Source: Vibrio ishigakensis (GTDB lineage: Bacteria; Pseudomonadota; Gammaproteobacteria; Enterobacterales; Vibrionaceae). From it: DNA of 64,000 nt. Shown in pieces: positions 1 through 9,233 of this stretch. The DNA lies in assembly GCF_024347675.1 (NCBI RefSeq), contig NZ_AP024882.1, forward strand, positions 434,001 to 498,000. The letters are read 5' to 3'. The notes under the pieces are model-generated. The model did no database searches. It saw only the letters and a program-made list of their open reading frames with translations, and had not been told where the DNA came from. The translations under genes were made by a program, and so were the position numbers. Positions within the stretch are counted from its first letter, which is position 1, and each line of letters begins with the position of its first letter.

Positions 1-46
1 TGCTCAGATTAAATAGAGCACTGAAGTTGTAAATTAAGGAAAGGTA

Positions 47-469
47 ATGCCACATAAAAAAATTGAAGTAAGCACCAAGATGAGCAAAGGCTGGAAGGTA
101 ACTGCACAGGTGCGCGAGCATTCGCTTGTTATCGACCAGCCAAGCGGTGGCAATGAAGGTGCGAACCCACTTGAGACCTTTGTTTTCTCATTGGCTGGCT
201 GTATTTCTACAATCGCTAAGATGGTTGCTAGAGAACAGAAGATCGAGCTTAAGGGTATCGAGGTAGACATCTCTGCTGACATCAATACCGATGGCCTTAT
301 CGGCAAACAGAGCGATGACCCTGTGGGCTTCAAGAGTATAGATATCAAGGCCAACATCGATGCGCCACTGACAGACGAAGAGAAACAAGCCTTCCTAGAC
401 CTTGTCTGTCACCGTTGCCCTATCCACGAGAACCTACTTCGTCCAACGGTAGTGACTCACTCAGCTTAA
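47..469 (+). CDS. OsmC/Ohr-family redox protein
   Basis: The 140-residue protein has the OsmC fold signature: a short N-terminal strand region, a core with Cys52 in an LAGCIST helix, and a second cysteine region with Cys121 and Cys124 (VCHRCPIHENL). OsmC/Ohr proteins use two conserved cysteines to reduce organic hydroperoxides in the cytoplasm, and YhfA-type members are less well defined. The C-terminal CHRCP motif is closer to the YhfA/general OsmC-like branch than to classical Ohr. An AAGGAAAGG ribosome site precedes the ATG. The gene stands alone, followed by a strong terminator at 478-503. The family call is firm; the substrate cannot be read from the sequence. Confidence 0.85.
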   Translation: MPHKKIEVSTKMSKGWKVTAQVREHSLVIDQPSGGNEGANPLETFVFSLAGCISTIAKMVAREQKIELKGIEVDISADINTDGLIGKQSDDPVGFKSIDIKANIDAPLTDEEKQAFLDLVCHRCPIHENLLRPTVVTHSA

Positions 470-477
470 GATTTTCT

Positions 478-503
478 AAGGTCTGGTTTTCCAGGCCTTT
501 TTT
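478..503 (+). terminator. Rho-independent terminator of the OsmC-like gene
   Basis: A 9-bp stem (AAGGTCTGG paired with CCAGGCCTT, one G-U pair) with a TTTT loop is followed by a T-run, directly after the stop codon. Confidence 0.8.
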
Positions 504-612
504 ATTTTCGAACTTTCGCTCTCAACTGTCATCAAATGGCAATCCAACTTAATAATTAATCATTAATATCTCTCTCGAATCCAACGCAATCCAAGCTAAG
601 AGAGAATATTAC

Positions 613-2043
613 ATGTTCAAGAAATCAGTTATTGCTGCATCCCTAGCACTAGTTTCTGCAACCGCTTTTGCGGCTCCTGCTCCAGCGCCTGCTAAGCCAC
701 CGGTTGCAGTTGAAGCACCTCAAGTTGTTGTGTTCAAGAACGTAAATATCTTCAACGGAACTGAAAACAAACTTTATAAAAACCATACTGTAATCGTGAC
801 TGGCAACAAGATCACCGCTATCCAAGCAGGTGACGCAGAAGCGCCAGCTGACGCTAAGATCATCGACGGTGAAGGTCGTACGCTAATGCCAGCACTTATC
901 GATGCGCACATGCACCTGACCCTACCGAAAGGCCTGCTTGGTACCAATGATATGCGTTGGACCGAGATTGCTATTCACGGCCAAAAGTTCGCTGAAATGT
1001 ATTTAGACATGGGCTTCGGTACTGTGCGTGATGTAGGTGGCGCTGATGGTTCATGGACTAACATGGAGCAAACTGGCTACCTAGAAGAAGTACCGCGTAT
1101 CTACGCATCAGGTGCTCCAATTGCACCAATCGGCTCACACGCTGATGTAGGTCTACAGTCTCGTCGCCTAACTGACTCTCCTCAAAACCTAGAGATCCTG
1201 AATATCATGACTAATGCCAACGGCGCAGAAGATATTAAGGAGCAGGCTCGCTATCAATATCGTCAAGGAGCTCAGTTCACTAAGATTTTCCAGAGCGGTG
1301 GTGTTTCTTCTAAGTTTGACCCATGGCAGTACACCTCTTACCTAGACGACGAGCTGCGCGCTGCAGTAGCTGTGGCAGATACTTATGGTTCTTACGTAGC
1401 AACGCACGTTTACTCATACACCGCGATGCATGATGCACTCGACGCTGGCGTGAAATCACTAGAGCACGGCTTCATGTTCCACGAAGATATGGTGCCTAAA
1501 TTTAACCAAAATGGCGCATTCATCGCGACTAACCTAACAGCATTCTCACCAGAGCTTGCAAAGGTTCCAGCAGTGCAAGACCCACTGATTCAAGCAAAGC
1601 TAAGAAGTGCACAAAAAGCGTTTGATAACTACGTACCACGCATGAAGAAAGCGGAAGAAAATGGCTTTGACCGTCGTGCCTTTAATGTGGACTGTATCGG
1701 TGACACTAACACCTGTGCCAAGCAGATTGCACATGAAATCTATCTAAACGCTGAATTCTTTGGTAACTACTCTGCGCTACGTGCAATGACCTCAACCGCA
1801 GGCCGAATCTCAGCTGAGTTGATGCAAGACTGGATCAACCCATACTCTGATGGCAAGCTAGGTGTTATTGAAGTTGGTGCGTATGCAGATATCCTGCTAA
1901 TCGATGGTAACCCACTAGAAGACATCACCCTAATCGGTGGTCGTGAAGATTGGTTTACCAACAATGCTAAGCCAGACGGTTCTCACCTAACTGAAATGGA
2001 CCTTATCATGAAAGACGGTAAGATCTTTAAGAACACGCTTTAA
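613..2043 (+). CDS. Exported amidohydrolase-family metal-dependent hydrolase
   Basis: The 476-residue protein begins with a clear signal peptide ending near Ala-Phe-Ala at residues 18-20, followed by an Ala/Pro-rich linker. The amidohydrolase metal site starts with His99 and His101 in DAHMH. Further candidate ligands are a lysine in FTKIFQSGG, a histidine in ATHVYS and one in LEHGF, in the order expected for the imidazolonepropionase-like/Xaa-Pro dipeptidase subgroup. The C-terminus returns to the small beta-sandwich domain (YADILLIDGNPLED). It should act in the periplasm on an amide or cyclic peptide-like substrate that cannot be named. The gene is monocistronic, with a terminator at 2061-2090. 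Confidence 0.85.
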   Translation: MFKKSVIAASLALVSATAFAAPAPAPAKPPVAVEAPQVVVFKNVNIFNGTENKLYKNHTVIVTGNKITAIQAGDAEAPADAKIIDGEGRTLMPALIDAHMHLTLPKGLLGTNDMRWTEIAIHGQKFAEMYLDMGFGTVRDVGGADGSWTNMEQTGYLEEVPRIYASGAPIAPIGSHADVGLQSRRLTDSPQNLEILNIMTNANGAEDIKEQARYQYRQGAQFTKIFQSGGVSSKFDPWQYTSYLDDELRAAVAVADTYGSYVATHVYSYTAMHDALDAGVKSLEHGFMFHEDMVPKFNQNGAFIATNLTAFSPELAKVPAVQDPLIQAKLRSAQKAFDNYVPRMKKAEENGFDRRAFNVDCIGDTNTCAKQIAHEIYLNAEFFGNYSALRAMTSTAGRISAELMQDWINPYSDGKLGVIEVGAYADILLIDGNPLEDITLIGGREDWFTNNAKPDGSHLTEMDLIMKDGKIFKNTL

Positions 2044-2060
2044 TCTAAATAATCACTTTC

Positions 2061-2090
2061 GAGCCCAGCAATATGCTGGGCTCAATGTTT
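2061..2090 (+). terminator. Rho-independent terminator after the amidohydrolase gene
   Basis: A 10-bp perfect stem (GAGCCCAGCA/TGCTGGGCTC) with a 3-nt loop is followed by AATGTTTTT. It lies between convergent genes and could serve both, but the T-run favours the plus strand. Confidence 0.8.
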
Positions 2091-2106
2091 TTAGCGTTTA
2101 GAAACG

Positions 2107-3246
2107 TTATTGAGGCACTAACCCATAAGGAAGATTTGAAAACATCTTTGGTTCACCTTGTATAGTCGGAACCGCTTTTACCCCTTGCCAATCAAGTAGC
2201 ATAATGGCCAACACATTTCGGTGCTCACCATCTTTAAGGTTTGTCGTACCATCTACGGCTGGAACCATACCTGCTTCACGATTAATCGACTGCTGAATCG
2301 CCTTGCGCATCTTCTCTACCACAGGGTCATCATCCAAACCTGCGAGCAAGAAATTGATGCCCACTTCCGCTAACACATCTTCTTTTGAACGCTCTAGAAT
2401 CATGTCGGCGTTTTTGCGGTAGTAGTCGTAAATCCATTGAAAATCAGCCTCGTTGACTGAGTGCTGATAGTACTCAGCGGCAGCAAAAATAATATGAGTC
2501 ATGCCATAGACCTTGTTCATAAATTGCTGGTCACTTAGCTGCTCATCTTCACTATCTGGATAGGTTTCTCTAAAGGCTTGAGTAAACTCGGCAACCACAT
2601 CTTGCTCACCCAACTGTTTTAGCCAGTAAACCTGATTTGCCAGTTGTGCAGCCCAAGCACGAATCAAGCCTTTATCGGTGGCGAACTCTTTAAAGTCGTA
2701 GCGACGGATTATCTGACGCAATTTCTCATCTTCACGATGCTTAAGGCCATACTCATTCGTGCGAGCCATGGAGCCTAGAAGGTCGATACCAAGATAAGGA
2801 TACTCTTTTTGATCTATGGTCTCGTTGTAACGCAGTAAGCTGCGTTCATCCTTGTGTTTGTCATAGTTCGCCATGCGCTCATCTGAATAAGCCTTAATTT
2901 GCTCTGGGGTATGCACTTCGGTAGCAAACTCATTCAAGCGACTGGCAACGCGCGCCATATCAGCCCATACCGCCGCTTGATACTTGCTATCCTGAGTTTG
3001 ACGGTACATGCGCAGCCCGTAATGACCCATTTTAAAAGCTGGCAATGTGTAAAGCTGAGTTTCAAAGGTGTGCTTAATCAGGTCTGCATCCTGTTTATAG
3101 CTAGGTAATGCATCAAGGTTAACTTGATTATCGATAGTTTCCGCAAAAGCAGGAGTTATAGAAGCAGCCGCCACGGGCAATAGAGCCACGGAAAAAAACA
3201 AACCTAACGAAAACACGTAGTTCCGTTTCTCATTACTCAATAACAT
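2107..3246 (-). CDS. Exported protein of unknown function (DUF3541-like)
   Basis: I start this gene at the ATG at 3246, which has AAGGGAT about 8 nt upstream and opens a hydrophobic signal sequence (NYVFSLGLFFSVALLPVAAA, ending near AFAET). The frame continues upstream to 3393, but that part looks non-coding. The mature protein is about 350 residues, mostly helical in character and rich in Tyr, Glu and Asp, with an internal GMTHIIFAAAEYY segment and a C-terminal DGTTNLKDGEHRNVLAIMLLDW segment. Its size and composition recall the Vibrio DUF3541 family, but that assignment is from memory. No catalytic motif is evident. It is convergent with the amidohydrolase gene. Confidence 0.7.
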   Translation of the reverse strand: MLLSNEKRNYVFSLGLFFSVALLPVAAASITPAFAETIDNQVNLDALPSYKQDADLIKHTFETQLYTLPAFKMGHYGLRMYRQTQDSKYQAAVWADMARVASRLNEFATEVHTPEQIKAYSDERMANYDKHKDERSLLRYNETIDQKEYPYLGIDLLGSMARTNEYGLKHREDEKLRQIIRRYDFKEFATDKGLIRAWAAQLANQVYWLKQLGEQDVVAEFTQAFRETYPDSEDEQLSDQQFMNKVYGMTHIIFAAAEYYQHSVNEADFQWIYDYYRKNADMILERSKEDVLAEVGINFLLAGLDDDPVVEKMRKAIQQSINREAGMVPAVDGTTNLKDGEHRNVLAIMLLDWQGVKAVPTIQGEPKMFSNLPYGLVPQ

Positions 3247-3696
3247 TGCGCAGATCCCTTCAACTGATAGATACAAAAAATGATTCGCACATGATAAACA
3301 AAGTTGAAATTTAATCGAGCGTTCAGTTTTACCCTTATTCCTTTGAGCGACCGAAGCATACCGGGCTTCGCCACAGCCAAGATAAAGATTCACTGCACTT
3401 ATCTCTCGGCTATCGGCTCAACCAATCCATAATTCATACTGCTTAAACCTATATCCATCAAGCCAGCACTAGTTACTTTTTACTCGTTGTGCGATTGACG
3501 GAATACCCATTATTACTGGTATCCATCACTTAACCGGTTTAATTTTCACCAACAGATATAATTGGGCGAGATAAGCAACAGCTTGAAACAACTTTCATGC
3601 ACAATTCACATGATTGTCGTGAAAAGGCAATTTAATCTGCCTACCTTCTGATAAATTTTCTCCCTATATAGACCTACACCAATTAAAGGCAGACAC
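3247..3696. promoter_or_regulatory. Divergent intergenic region upstream of zntA
   Basis: These 450 bp hold no convincing ORF. The part next to zntA is AT-rich and must contain its promoter. I looked for a ZntR-type MerR operator (a long GC-rich palindrome between -35 and -10) and did not find a clear one. The only symmetric elements are a short AACCGGTT palindrome at 3532-3539 and a loose ATACC/GGTAT inverted repeat near 3502-3523. Confidence 0.35.
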
Positions 3697-5853
3697 ATGA
3701 GTCATTCCCACGATTGCAGCCACTCTCATTCGACTTGCTGCTCTTCTCATAAAAAGTCACCTAAAACGCTGGAAGCGGTGGGTAAAAGATTAAGCTGGCA
3801 ACTAGAGGGAATGGATTGTCCTAGTTGTGCAGCAAAGGTAGAGCGCGCGGTTGAGCAGGTTACTGGCGTAACTGCTGCTCGCGTTGCTTTCTCAACACAG
3901 AGGCTTATCATCTCAGCCACTGCTGAACTAAACGCCGATGATATTAAGGCAACCATTAAGGATGCCGGCTTTGCTGTAGTTGAAGAATCTAAGGATTCTA
4001 AGCAACCCGAGTCTGGCCTGACTGGATTCCTTACCCAGAACTCAAAGCTTGTTATCACGGCCATACTCTTTTCATTGGCTATGATTGCAGGCCACTTCAA
4101 CCCTGCTCTTAAACAAGGTCTACTGTACGCAGTAACCATCTTCGCTCTTATCCCTTTGGCTAAAAAAGCCTTCTCTTTGATGCGAAATGGTACGCCTTTC
4201 TCTATCGAAACCCTGATGTCGGTTGCGGTAGTGGGCGCCATGATCCTAGGCGAAACGGTAGAAGCGGCTATGGTGCTTCTGCTATTTATGCTTGGTGAAA
4301 AACTAGAGGGTATCGCTGCTAACCGTGCTCGCAGTGGCGTGCAAAAGCTGATGTCTTTGACTCCTGATACCGTTCGCCACGTTAAGGCTAACGGTGAGGT
4401 CGAGACCGTTTCGGTTAATTCCATCCTAGTGGGTGACGAGATTGAGGTATTGCCGGGTGAGCGTCTATCGGTGGATGGTCAACTCCTAAACTGCCATGGC
4501 GTTTTCGATCAAAGCGCAATAACGGGTGAACCGCTACCTGTCACTCTAAAGTCAAAAGCCAAAATCATGGCTGGTAGCATGGTGGTTGAAAAAACCGTGC
4601 GCCTAAAAGTCACCTCTGAGCAAGGCGACAGTGCCGTTGACCGTATTATCCGCTTGATTGAAGAAGCGGAAGAAAAGAAGGCACCGGTTGAGCGTTTTAT
4701 CGATAAATTCAGCCGATGGTATACGCCGCTGATGATGGTTATCGCCCTATTTGTCGCGGTTCTGCCACCACTATTTTTGGGCGCGTCATGGCAAGAGTGG
4801 ATCTACAAAGCACTGGCTCTACTGCTGATTGCTTGCCCTTGTGCACTGGTTATCTCTACCCCAGCAGCTATCACCTCAGCACTGGCGAACGCTACACGTC
4901 GTGGCGCGCTAGTAAAAGGCGGTATGGCACTGGAGCAGCTTGGCACTATCGATAAGATCGTGTTCGATAAAACAGGCACCCTAACCCAAGGCAAACCTCA
5001 GGTAACCGAGTTTTATGGTGACGAGAAATTCCTAACCCTAGCCGCATCTGTTGAGGCTAAATCTACTCATCCACTGGCAACGGCTATTGTGGCTGAGGCT
5101 AAGCGCCGCAAGCTTGATATGCCGACTGCTGAAAACACTATGAGCATTTCTGGTGTGGGTGCGTCAGGTGTAGTGGAAGGTCACTCAATTCAAGTGCTGG
5201 CTCCGCGTCATATTGAAGAGCTATCGGCAGAATTTAAGAGCCTAGTCGCTAACTTTGAGTCTAACGGTCAAACCGTTGTTGTGGTGACACTAGATGAAGA
5301 GCCAAAGGCACTGATTGCCCTACATGATGTGCTTCGTGAAGATGCGGCTTCGGCTATCGAAACATTGAGTGAGCTTGGCATTCAAAGCGTTATGATGACA
5401 GGTGACAACCAACGCGTTGCCGCTTCAATCGCTTCGAAACTAGGTATGGATTATAAAGCCGAGTTGATGCCAGAAGATAAGCTCAACAACCTAAAAGCGC
5501 TAAATGGCTCGGTGGCTATGGTAGGTGACGGCATCAATGACGCACCAGCACTTAAAGCGGCTAGCGTAGGCATCGCTATGGGCAACGGTACAGATGTGGC
5601 GCTTGAGACCGCAGATTGCGCCCTCACCCACGACCGACTTCACTCTATCGCAGGTCTTATCAAGCTATCTCGCAAGACCATGAGCATCATTCGCCAAAAC
5701 GTAGCCCTAGCTATCGGCAGTAAGGTGTTCTTCTTGGTTACTACCCTGCTTGGCGTGACCGGTCTTTGGGCGGCGGTGCTAGCCGATACTGGCGCAACGG
5801 CTTTGGTTACACTAAATGCACTTCGTCTGCTTCGAGAGAAGATAGACGTATAG
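3697..5853 (+). CDS. zntA: Zn2+/Cd2+/Pb2+-exporting P-type ATPase
   Basis: The 718-residue P1B-type ATPase starts with a His/Cys-rich metal-binding tail (MSHSHDCSHSHSTCCSSH). One heavy-metal-associated domain follows, with Cys41-x2-Cys44 in GMDCPSCAAK. The intramembrane CPC motif is at residues 380-382, the phosphorylated Asp424 in DKTGTLT, then the HP motif in STHPLATA and the hinge VGDGINDAPALK. Together with the C-terminal membrane helix this is the pattern of ZntA-type divalent-metal exporters in the inner membrane. No zntR regulator is adjacent, so control is presumably by a distant MerR protein. A terminator follows at 5875-5899. Confidence 0.93.
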   Translation: MSHSHDCSHSHSTCCSSHKKSPKTLEAVGKRLSWQLEGMDCPSCAAKVERAVEQVTGVTAARVAFSTQRLIISATAELNADDIKATIKDAGFAVVEESKDSKQPESGLTGFLTQNSKLVITAILFSLAMIAGHFNPALKQGLLYAVTIFALIPLAKKAFSLMRNGTPFSIETLMSVAVVGAMILGETVEAAMVLLLFMLGEKLEGIAANRARSGVQKLMSLTPDTVRHVKANGEVETVSVNSILVGDEIEVLPGERLSVDGQLLNCHGVFDQSAITGEPLPVTLKSKAKIMAGSMVVEKTVRLKVTSEQGDSAVDRIIRLIEEAEEKKAPVERFIDKFSRWYTPLMMVIALFVAVLPPLFLGASWQEWIYKALALLLIACPCALVISTPAAITSALANATRRGALVKGGMALEQLGTIDKIVFDKTGTLTQGKPQVTEFYGDEKFLTLAASVEAKSTHPLATAIVAEAKRRKLDMPTAENTMSISGVGASGVVEGHSIQVLAPRHIEELSAEFKSLVANFESNGQTVVVVTLDEEPKALIALHDVLREDAASAIETLSELGIQSVMMTGDNQRVAASIASKLGMDYKAELMPEDKLNNLKALNGSVAMVGDGINDAPALKAASVGIAMGNGTDVALETADCALTHDRLHSIAGLIKLSRKTMSIIRQNVALAIGSKVFFLVTTLLGVTGLWAAVLADTGATALVTLNALRLLREKIDV

Positions 5854-5874
5854 TAGCCAACTACTCAAACTTCC

Positions 5875-5899
5875 AAAGCCCCGAATCTCGGGGCTTTTT
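5875..5899 (+). terminator. Rho-independent terminator of zntA
   Basis: A 10-bp perfect stem (AAAGCCCCGA/TCGGGGCTTT) with an ATC loop ends in a five-T run. Confidence 0.9.
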
Positions 5900-6041
5900 G
5901 CTGTCTAACGATCCACTTTAATACAGTGCTCACAAGTTGGTAGGATCCGATCCTCTACTCGTGATTCCCCATGCCTCTCACAAATCGTTACATTCCCTCC
6001 ATCGTGGGCTAGTCCCTACTTCTGTATATCGAGATCCAATC

Positions 6042-7511
6042 ATGTGGAATAAACTGAATAAATCCATGATGCTGTGCCAGATGCTATTTGGCCTGTCATT
6101 TTATGGCGTGCTAGTGAGCCTAACTCGCTTCTTCTTAGAGGAGCTCAACTATAGCGAAGCGGACACCATGATGGTGGTCGGCGCCTTTGCCGCTATCGGG
6201 CCTTTGTTTGCCATCGCCGGTGGCTTCATCGCTGACAAGCTTCTCGGGGCCTATCGCGCTCTCACCATCAGCTACTTTGCTTTCACCTTGGGTTACATAC
6301 TGCTAGTGCTTGGCGCAACCTCACTACACGTACCTACGGCTATGGCAGGTATCGCACTTGCTAGCTATGGTCGCGGTTTGATGTCACCTTCTTATCCGAG
6401 CCTGTACAAACGCACTTTCGCTACCCATAAAGACTTTGAAAAAGGCTTCCCAATCAACTATTCAGTGAACAATATCGGGGCATTCTTAGGGCAATATCTG
6501 TTCCCTATCTTAACAGTGTATATTGGGTTCAGTGGTGGTTTTACCCTATCGGCGATAATGGCAAGCCTTGGCTTGTTAACCCTGCTTGTGCTGAAAAAGC
6601 CATTTTCTCCACTAGGTAAAACAATCGATACCCAGCCAATATCAGCTAAAACATGGGGCATCTTTGTGGCTGTCTCTGTGGCAATGATTGCATTGGTGTT
6701 CTTCATGTTCTCCAATATGGATGTGGGTCAGAACATCGTTTATGCCATAGGCCTTATCGCCATCGGATATTTCATCTCACTAATGTTTAAGGCTGAGGGG
6801 GCTGAGAAGTACCGCATGGGTACCATACTTATCGCCACCTTCTTAACCACCTGCTTCTTTGTCTATTATGGCCAGATGATGACCTCGATGAATATCGTAG
6901 CAATCAACACCTTACAGGGTGACCTATTTGGTTTTATTCCACTCGAGCCGGAAGCAGCCATGGCGATGAACCCACTGTGGTGCATGGTCGGCGGCCCTAT
7001 CGTTGCGCTTGGCTTTAGTACCCTTGAAAAGAAAGGCCTCCATCTTACTACTGCCACCAAGATCGCATGGGCCTTCGTATTGACCACCTTTGCCTTTGGC
7101 ACCTTGACCTACTTCATCAATACCGTAGGGCCTGATGTGGCAATAAGACCAGAAGTCTTCCTTGTGGTGCACTTCTTCCAAGCTATGGCTGAGGTAGTGG
7201 TCGGCTCTATGGTGGTGGCGTTTATCCTTTCGGTAGCGCCGCATCATATCGAGAATTTCTCGGTGAGCCTGTTCTCGGTTGCGATCGCTTTGAGTGGTAT
7301 CGTGGGCGCGGCTCTTTCGACCAATATTGCCTTGGAGAAAGGCGAGGTTCTGACCCAAGAGCTGGCACACACTGTCTACGGTGATTACTTTCTATTCTTG
7401 ACCATACTCGCAGTCAACATGGTAGGTGTCGCCTTGATAGCCTCAAAAGCCATTAGTGTGATGCTCAAGAAAGCGGAGCAATGCGAAAAGCTTGAAGGCA
7501 AGCTCGCCTAA
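6042..7511 (+). CDS. POT/PTR2-type MFS transporter, probably for peptides
   Basis: The reading frame is open from 5937, but the ATG at 6042 (MWNKLNKSMM) has GAGA upstream and begins immediately before the first membrane helix, giving about 489 residues. The protein has around 12-14 hydrophobic segments. The first half carries GGFIADKLLGAYRAL, an MFS loop 2-3 motif, and FPINYSVNNIGAFLG, which matches the proton-dependent oligopeptide transporter signature (F-x-x-x-Y-x-x-x-N-x-G-A). The substrate is likely a di- or tripeptide, but this is inference. The stop codon abuts that of the convergent LysR gene. Confidence 0.8.
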   Translation: MWNKLNKSMMLCQMLFGLSFYGVLVSLTRFFLEELNYSEADTMMVVGAFAAIGPLFAIAGGFIADKLLGAYRALTISYFAFTLGYILLVLGATSLHVPTAMAGIALASYGRGLMSPSYPSLYKRTFATHKDFEKGFPINYSVNNIGAFLGQYLFPILTVYIGFSGGFTLSAIMASLGLLTLLVLKKPFSPLGKTIDTQPISAKTWGIFVAVSVAMIALVFFMFSNMDVGQNIVYAIGLIAIGYFISLMFKAEGAEKYRMGTILIATFLTTCFFVYYGQMMTSMNIVAINTLQGDLFGFIPLEPEAAMAMNPLWCMVGGPIVALGFSTLEKKGLHLTTATKIAWAFVLTTFAFGTLTYFINTVGPDVAIRPEVFLVVHFFQAMAEVVVGSMVVAFILSVAPHHIENFSVSLFSVAIALSGIVGAALSTNIALEKGEVLTQELAHTVYGDYFLFLTILAVNMVGVALIASKAISVMLKKAEQCEKLEGKLA

Positions 7512-8423
7512 TTACACTCGAGAGAGTAGCTCAGATACCTGCTCTCTCAACCATTTACGTAGGGGATCCACATGGGTCCTCTCGTGCCAAAACTGCATGA
7601 TATCTACTTTGGGCATTACAAACGGCAGTGGGTGTTTGACCAAGCCCGAGTCCAAAGCAATAGCTTGGTCTGCTATCGACTCGAGGCAGGTTACCAGCAT
7701 ATCGCTATTGCGGATAATGGACGGTGGCGACAAGAAACTAGAAAAGCCTGCCACTACCGAGCGAGATAGCCCTCGCTCTTTTAATATCAAATCTATCTTC
7801 CCGTCTAAGTCACCGCTTAGGGTTGTGAGTATATGCTCACACTCAAGGTAGTCCTTTAGCTCCAGACGCTCGTCGATAACGCTGTTTTGTTTCGACGCCA
7901 AAACTACAAATCTTTCTTCACTGATCCGCTGCTGTCTCATGGTCTTGGGTAAATCTGAATAGAAACCTGCAATAGCTAGGTCACAGCGACCATCCTCTAG
8001 CTCGGTGCTTGGCAGTTTGCCACGAGTATCATGGGCCACCAGCACCAGATTAGGTGCCTTCTTCCGCACCAAGGGCAACAGGTGTGGAAACAGACGCTGC
8101 TCCATATAGTCGGTGGTGTAGATATTGATACGATCCGGTCTTGTGAGAAAATCTTCCTCTGACTGGGACAAATAAAAGCTCTCTATCCCCTTAATCATGT
8201 TGCCAACATGCTCGGCAATACTGTGGGCTTTAGGGGTTGGGGTGAGCCCGCGAGGCGCTTTGATAAAAAGAGGGTCACCGAGCTCATTTCTAAGTTTATT
8301 CAGCTTATGGCTGAGTGCAGGCTGGCTCAGTTCAAGACGCTCTGCCGCCTTAGAGATGTTTTTTTCCTGATAAATAATGTGGAAGATCTTCAATAGATTC
8401 AGGTCTTTATCTCTAATATTCAT
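7512..8423 (-). CDS. LysR-family transcriptional regulator
   Basis: The 303-residue protein has an N-terminal winged helix-turn-helix (DLNLLKIFHIIYQEKNISKAAERLELSQPALSHKLNKLRNELGD region, residues 7-50) and a LysR co-inducer-binding domain. It is divergent from the DJ-1/PfpI gene with about 100 bp between start codons, the usual arrangement for a LysR regulator and its target. An 8-bp inverted repeat that could be its operator lies at 8434-8461. The effector is unknown. Confidence 0.88.
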   Translation of the reverse strand: MNIRDKDLNLLKIFHIIYQEKNISKAAERLELSQPALSHKLNKLRNELGDPLFIKAPRGLTPTPKAHSIAEHVGNMIKGIESFYLSQSEEDFLTRPDRINIYTTDYMEQRLFPHLLPLVRKKAPNLVLVAHDTRGKLPSTELEDGRCDLAIAGFYSDLPKTMRQQRISEERFVVLASKQNSVIDERLELKDYLECEHILTTLSGDLDGKIDLILKERGLSRSVVAGFSSFLSPPSIIRNSDMLVTCLESIADQAIALDSGLVKHPLPFVMPKVDIMQFWHERTHVDPLRKWLREQVSELLSRV

Positions 8424-8433
8424 TTTTTCGATA

Positions 8434-8461
8434 TCTGAAATTGGTTTCGCTTTATTTCAGA
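8434..8461. promoter_or_regulatory. Candidate LysR operator
   Basis: Perfect 8-bp arms TCTGAAAT and ATTTCAGA are separated by 12 bp in the gap between the divergent LysR and DJ-1/PfpI genes. The repeat lies within 11 bp of the LysR start codon, which fits negative autoregulation and activation of the neighbour. Confidence 0.5.
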
Positions 8462-8522
8462 ATAGCAGGAGCACTCCTAAGATAAAACGACAACCAAGCA
8501 ATAGTCAGTCAAAGGAAAAACA

Positions 8523-9197
8523 ATGAAAGTATTAATGGTGCTCACCTCACACGATAAGCTAGGCGATAGCGGACATGCTACAGGCTTCTGGCTAGAAGAA
8601 TTCACCACTCCTTACTACACATTTCTAGATGCAGGCGCAGACATCACACTCGCCTCTCCAAAAGGCGGTTTGCCACCTATCGACCCGAACAGCACACAAG
8701 AAGACGCACAAACTGAAACCACCAAGCGCTACGATGCTGACCAAGACCTTAAGAGTAAGCTTGCCAATACCCTTGAGCTTTCTGGTGTATCTGCCGATGA
8801 CTTCGATGCCATCTTCTACCCTGGTGGTCACGGACCACTGTGGGATCTGAGCGAAGACAAAGACTCTATCGCTTTGATTGAAGCCTTCTCTGCTCAAGCA
8901 AAACCTGTAGGTGCGGTATGTCATGGCCCTGCTGTATTGCGTCATCCTAAGGGCACGGATGGTAAGCCTCTAGTATCAGGCAAGCAGGTAACAGGTTTCT
9001 CGAATGAGGAAGAAGAGGCGGTTGGTCTAACCCAAGTGGTGCCTTTCCTAATTGAAGATATGTTTGCACAGACCGGAGCAACCTATAGTCGCGGTGACAC
9101 TTGGCAAAGCCATGTAGTAACAGATGGTTTGTTGGTAACAGGACAAAACCCGGCTTCTTCGGATGCTTCAGCCAAGGCAGTACTGGCACTACTTTAA
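8523..9197 (+). CDS. Class I glutamine amidotransferase-like protein (DJ-1/PfpI, Hsp31-like)
   Basis: The 224-residue protein carries the DJ-1/PfpI nucleophile elbow AVCHGP with Cys133-His134, an upstream acidic residue in FWLEEF, and the oxyanion loop PGGHGPLWDL. This Cys-His-Glu arrangement is typical of Hsp31/YDR533C proteins, which act as glutathione-independent glyoxalases or deglycases on methylglyoxal. The C-terminus (VVTDGLLVTGQNPASS) is also typical. AAGGAAAAACA provides the ribosome site. The divergent LysR gene is its likely regulator, consistent with a response to reactive aldehydes. Confidence 0.88.
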   Translation: MKVLMVLTSHDKLGDSGHATGFWLEEFTTPYYTFLDAGADITLASPKGGLPPIDPNSTQEDAQTETTKRYDADQDLKSKLANTLELSGVSADDFDAIFYPGGHGPLWDLSEDKDSIALIEAFSAQAKPVGAVCHGPAVLRHPKGTDGKPLVSGKQVTGFSNEEEEAVGLTQVVPFLIEDMFAQTGATYSRGDTWQSHVVTDGLLVTGQNPASSDASAKAVLALL

Positions 9198-9233
9198 CCT
9201 ATCAATGCGCCGATGCTCTGTCGGCGCATTTCA

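Noticed and set aside
3500..3560. ZntR operator before zntA
   Set aside because: The inverted repeats present are short, too far from the start codon and unlike the known MerR-type palindrome.
3747..4424. Long minus-strand ORF of 225 codons opposite zntA
   Set aside because: It lies wholly inside zntA in the antisense direction, has no ribosome site, and its product has no family features.
6924..7370. 148-codon minus-strand ORF inside the POT transporter gene
   Set aside because: Antisense shadow of a GC-richer coding region; its composition (His/Arg/Lys-rich) is not protein-like.
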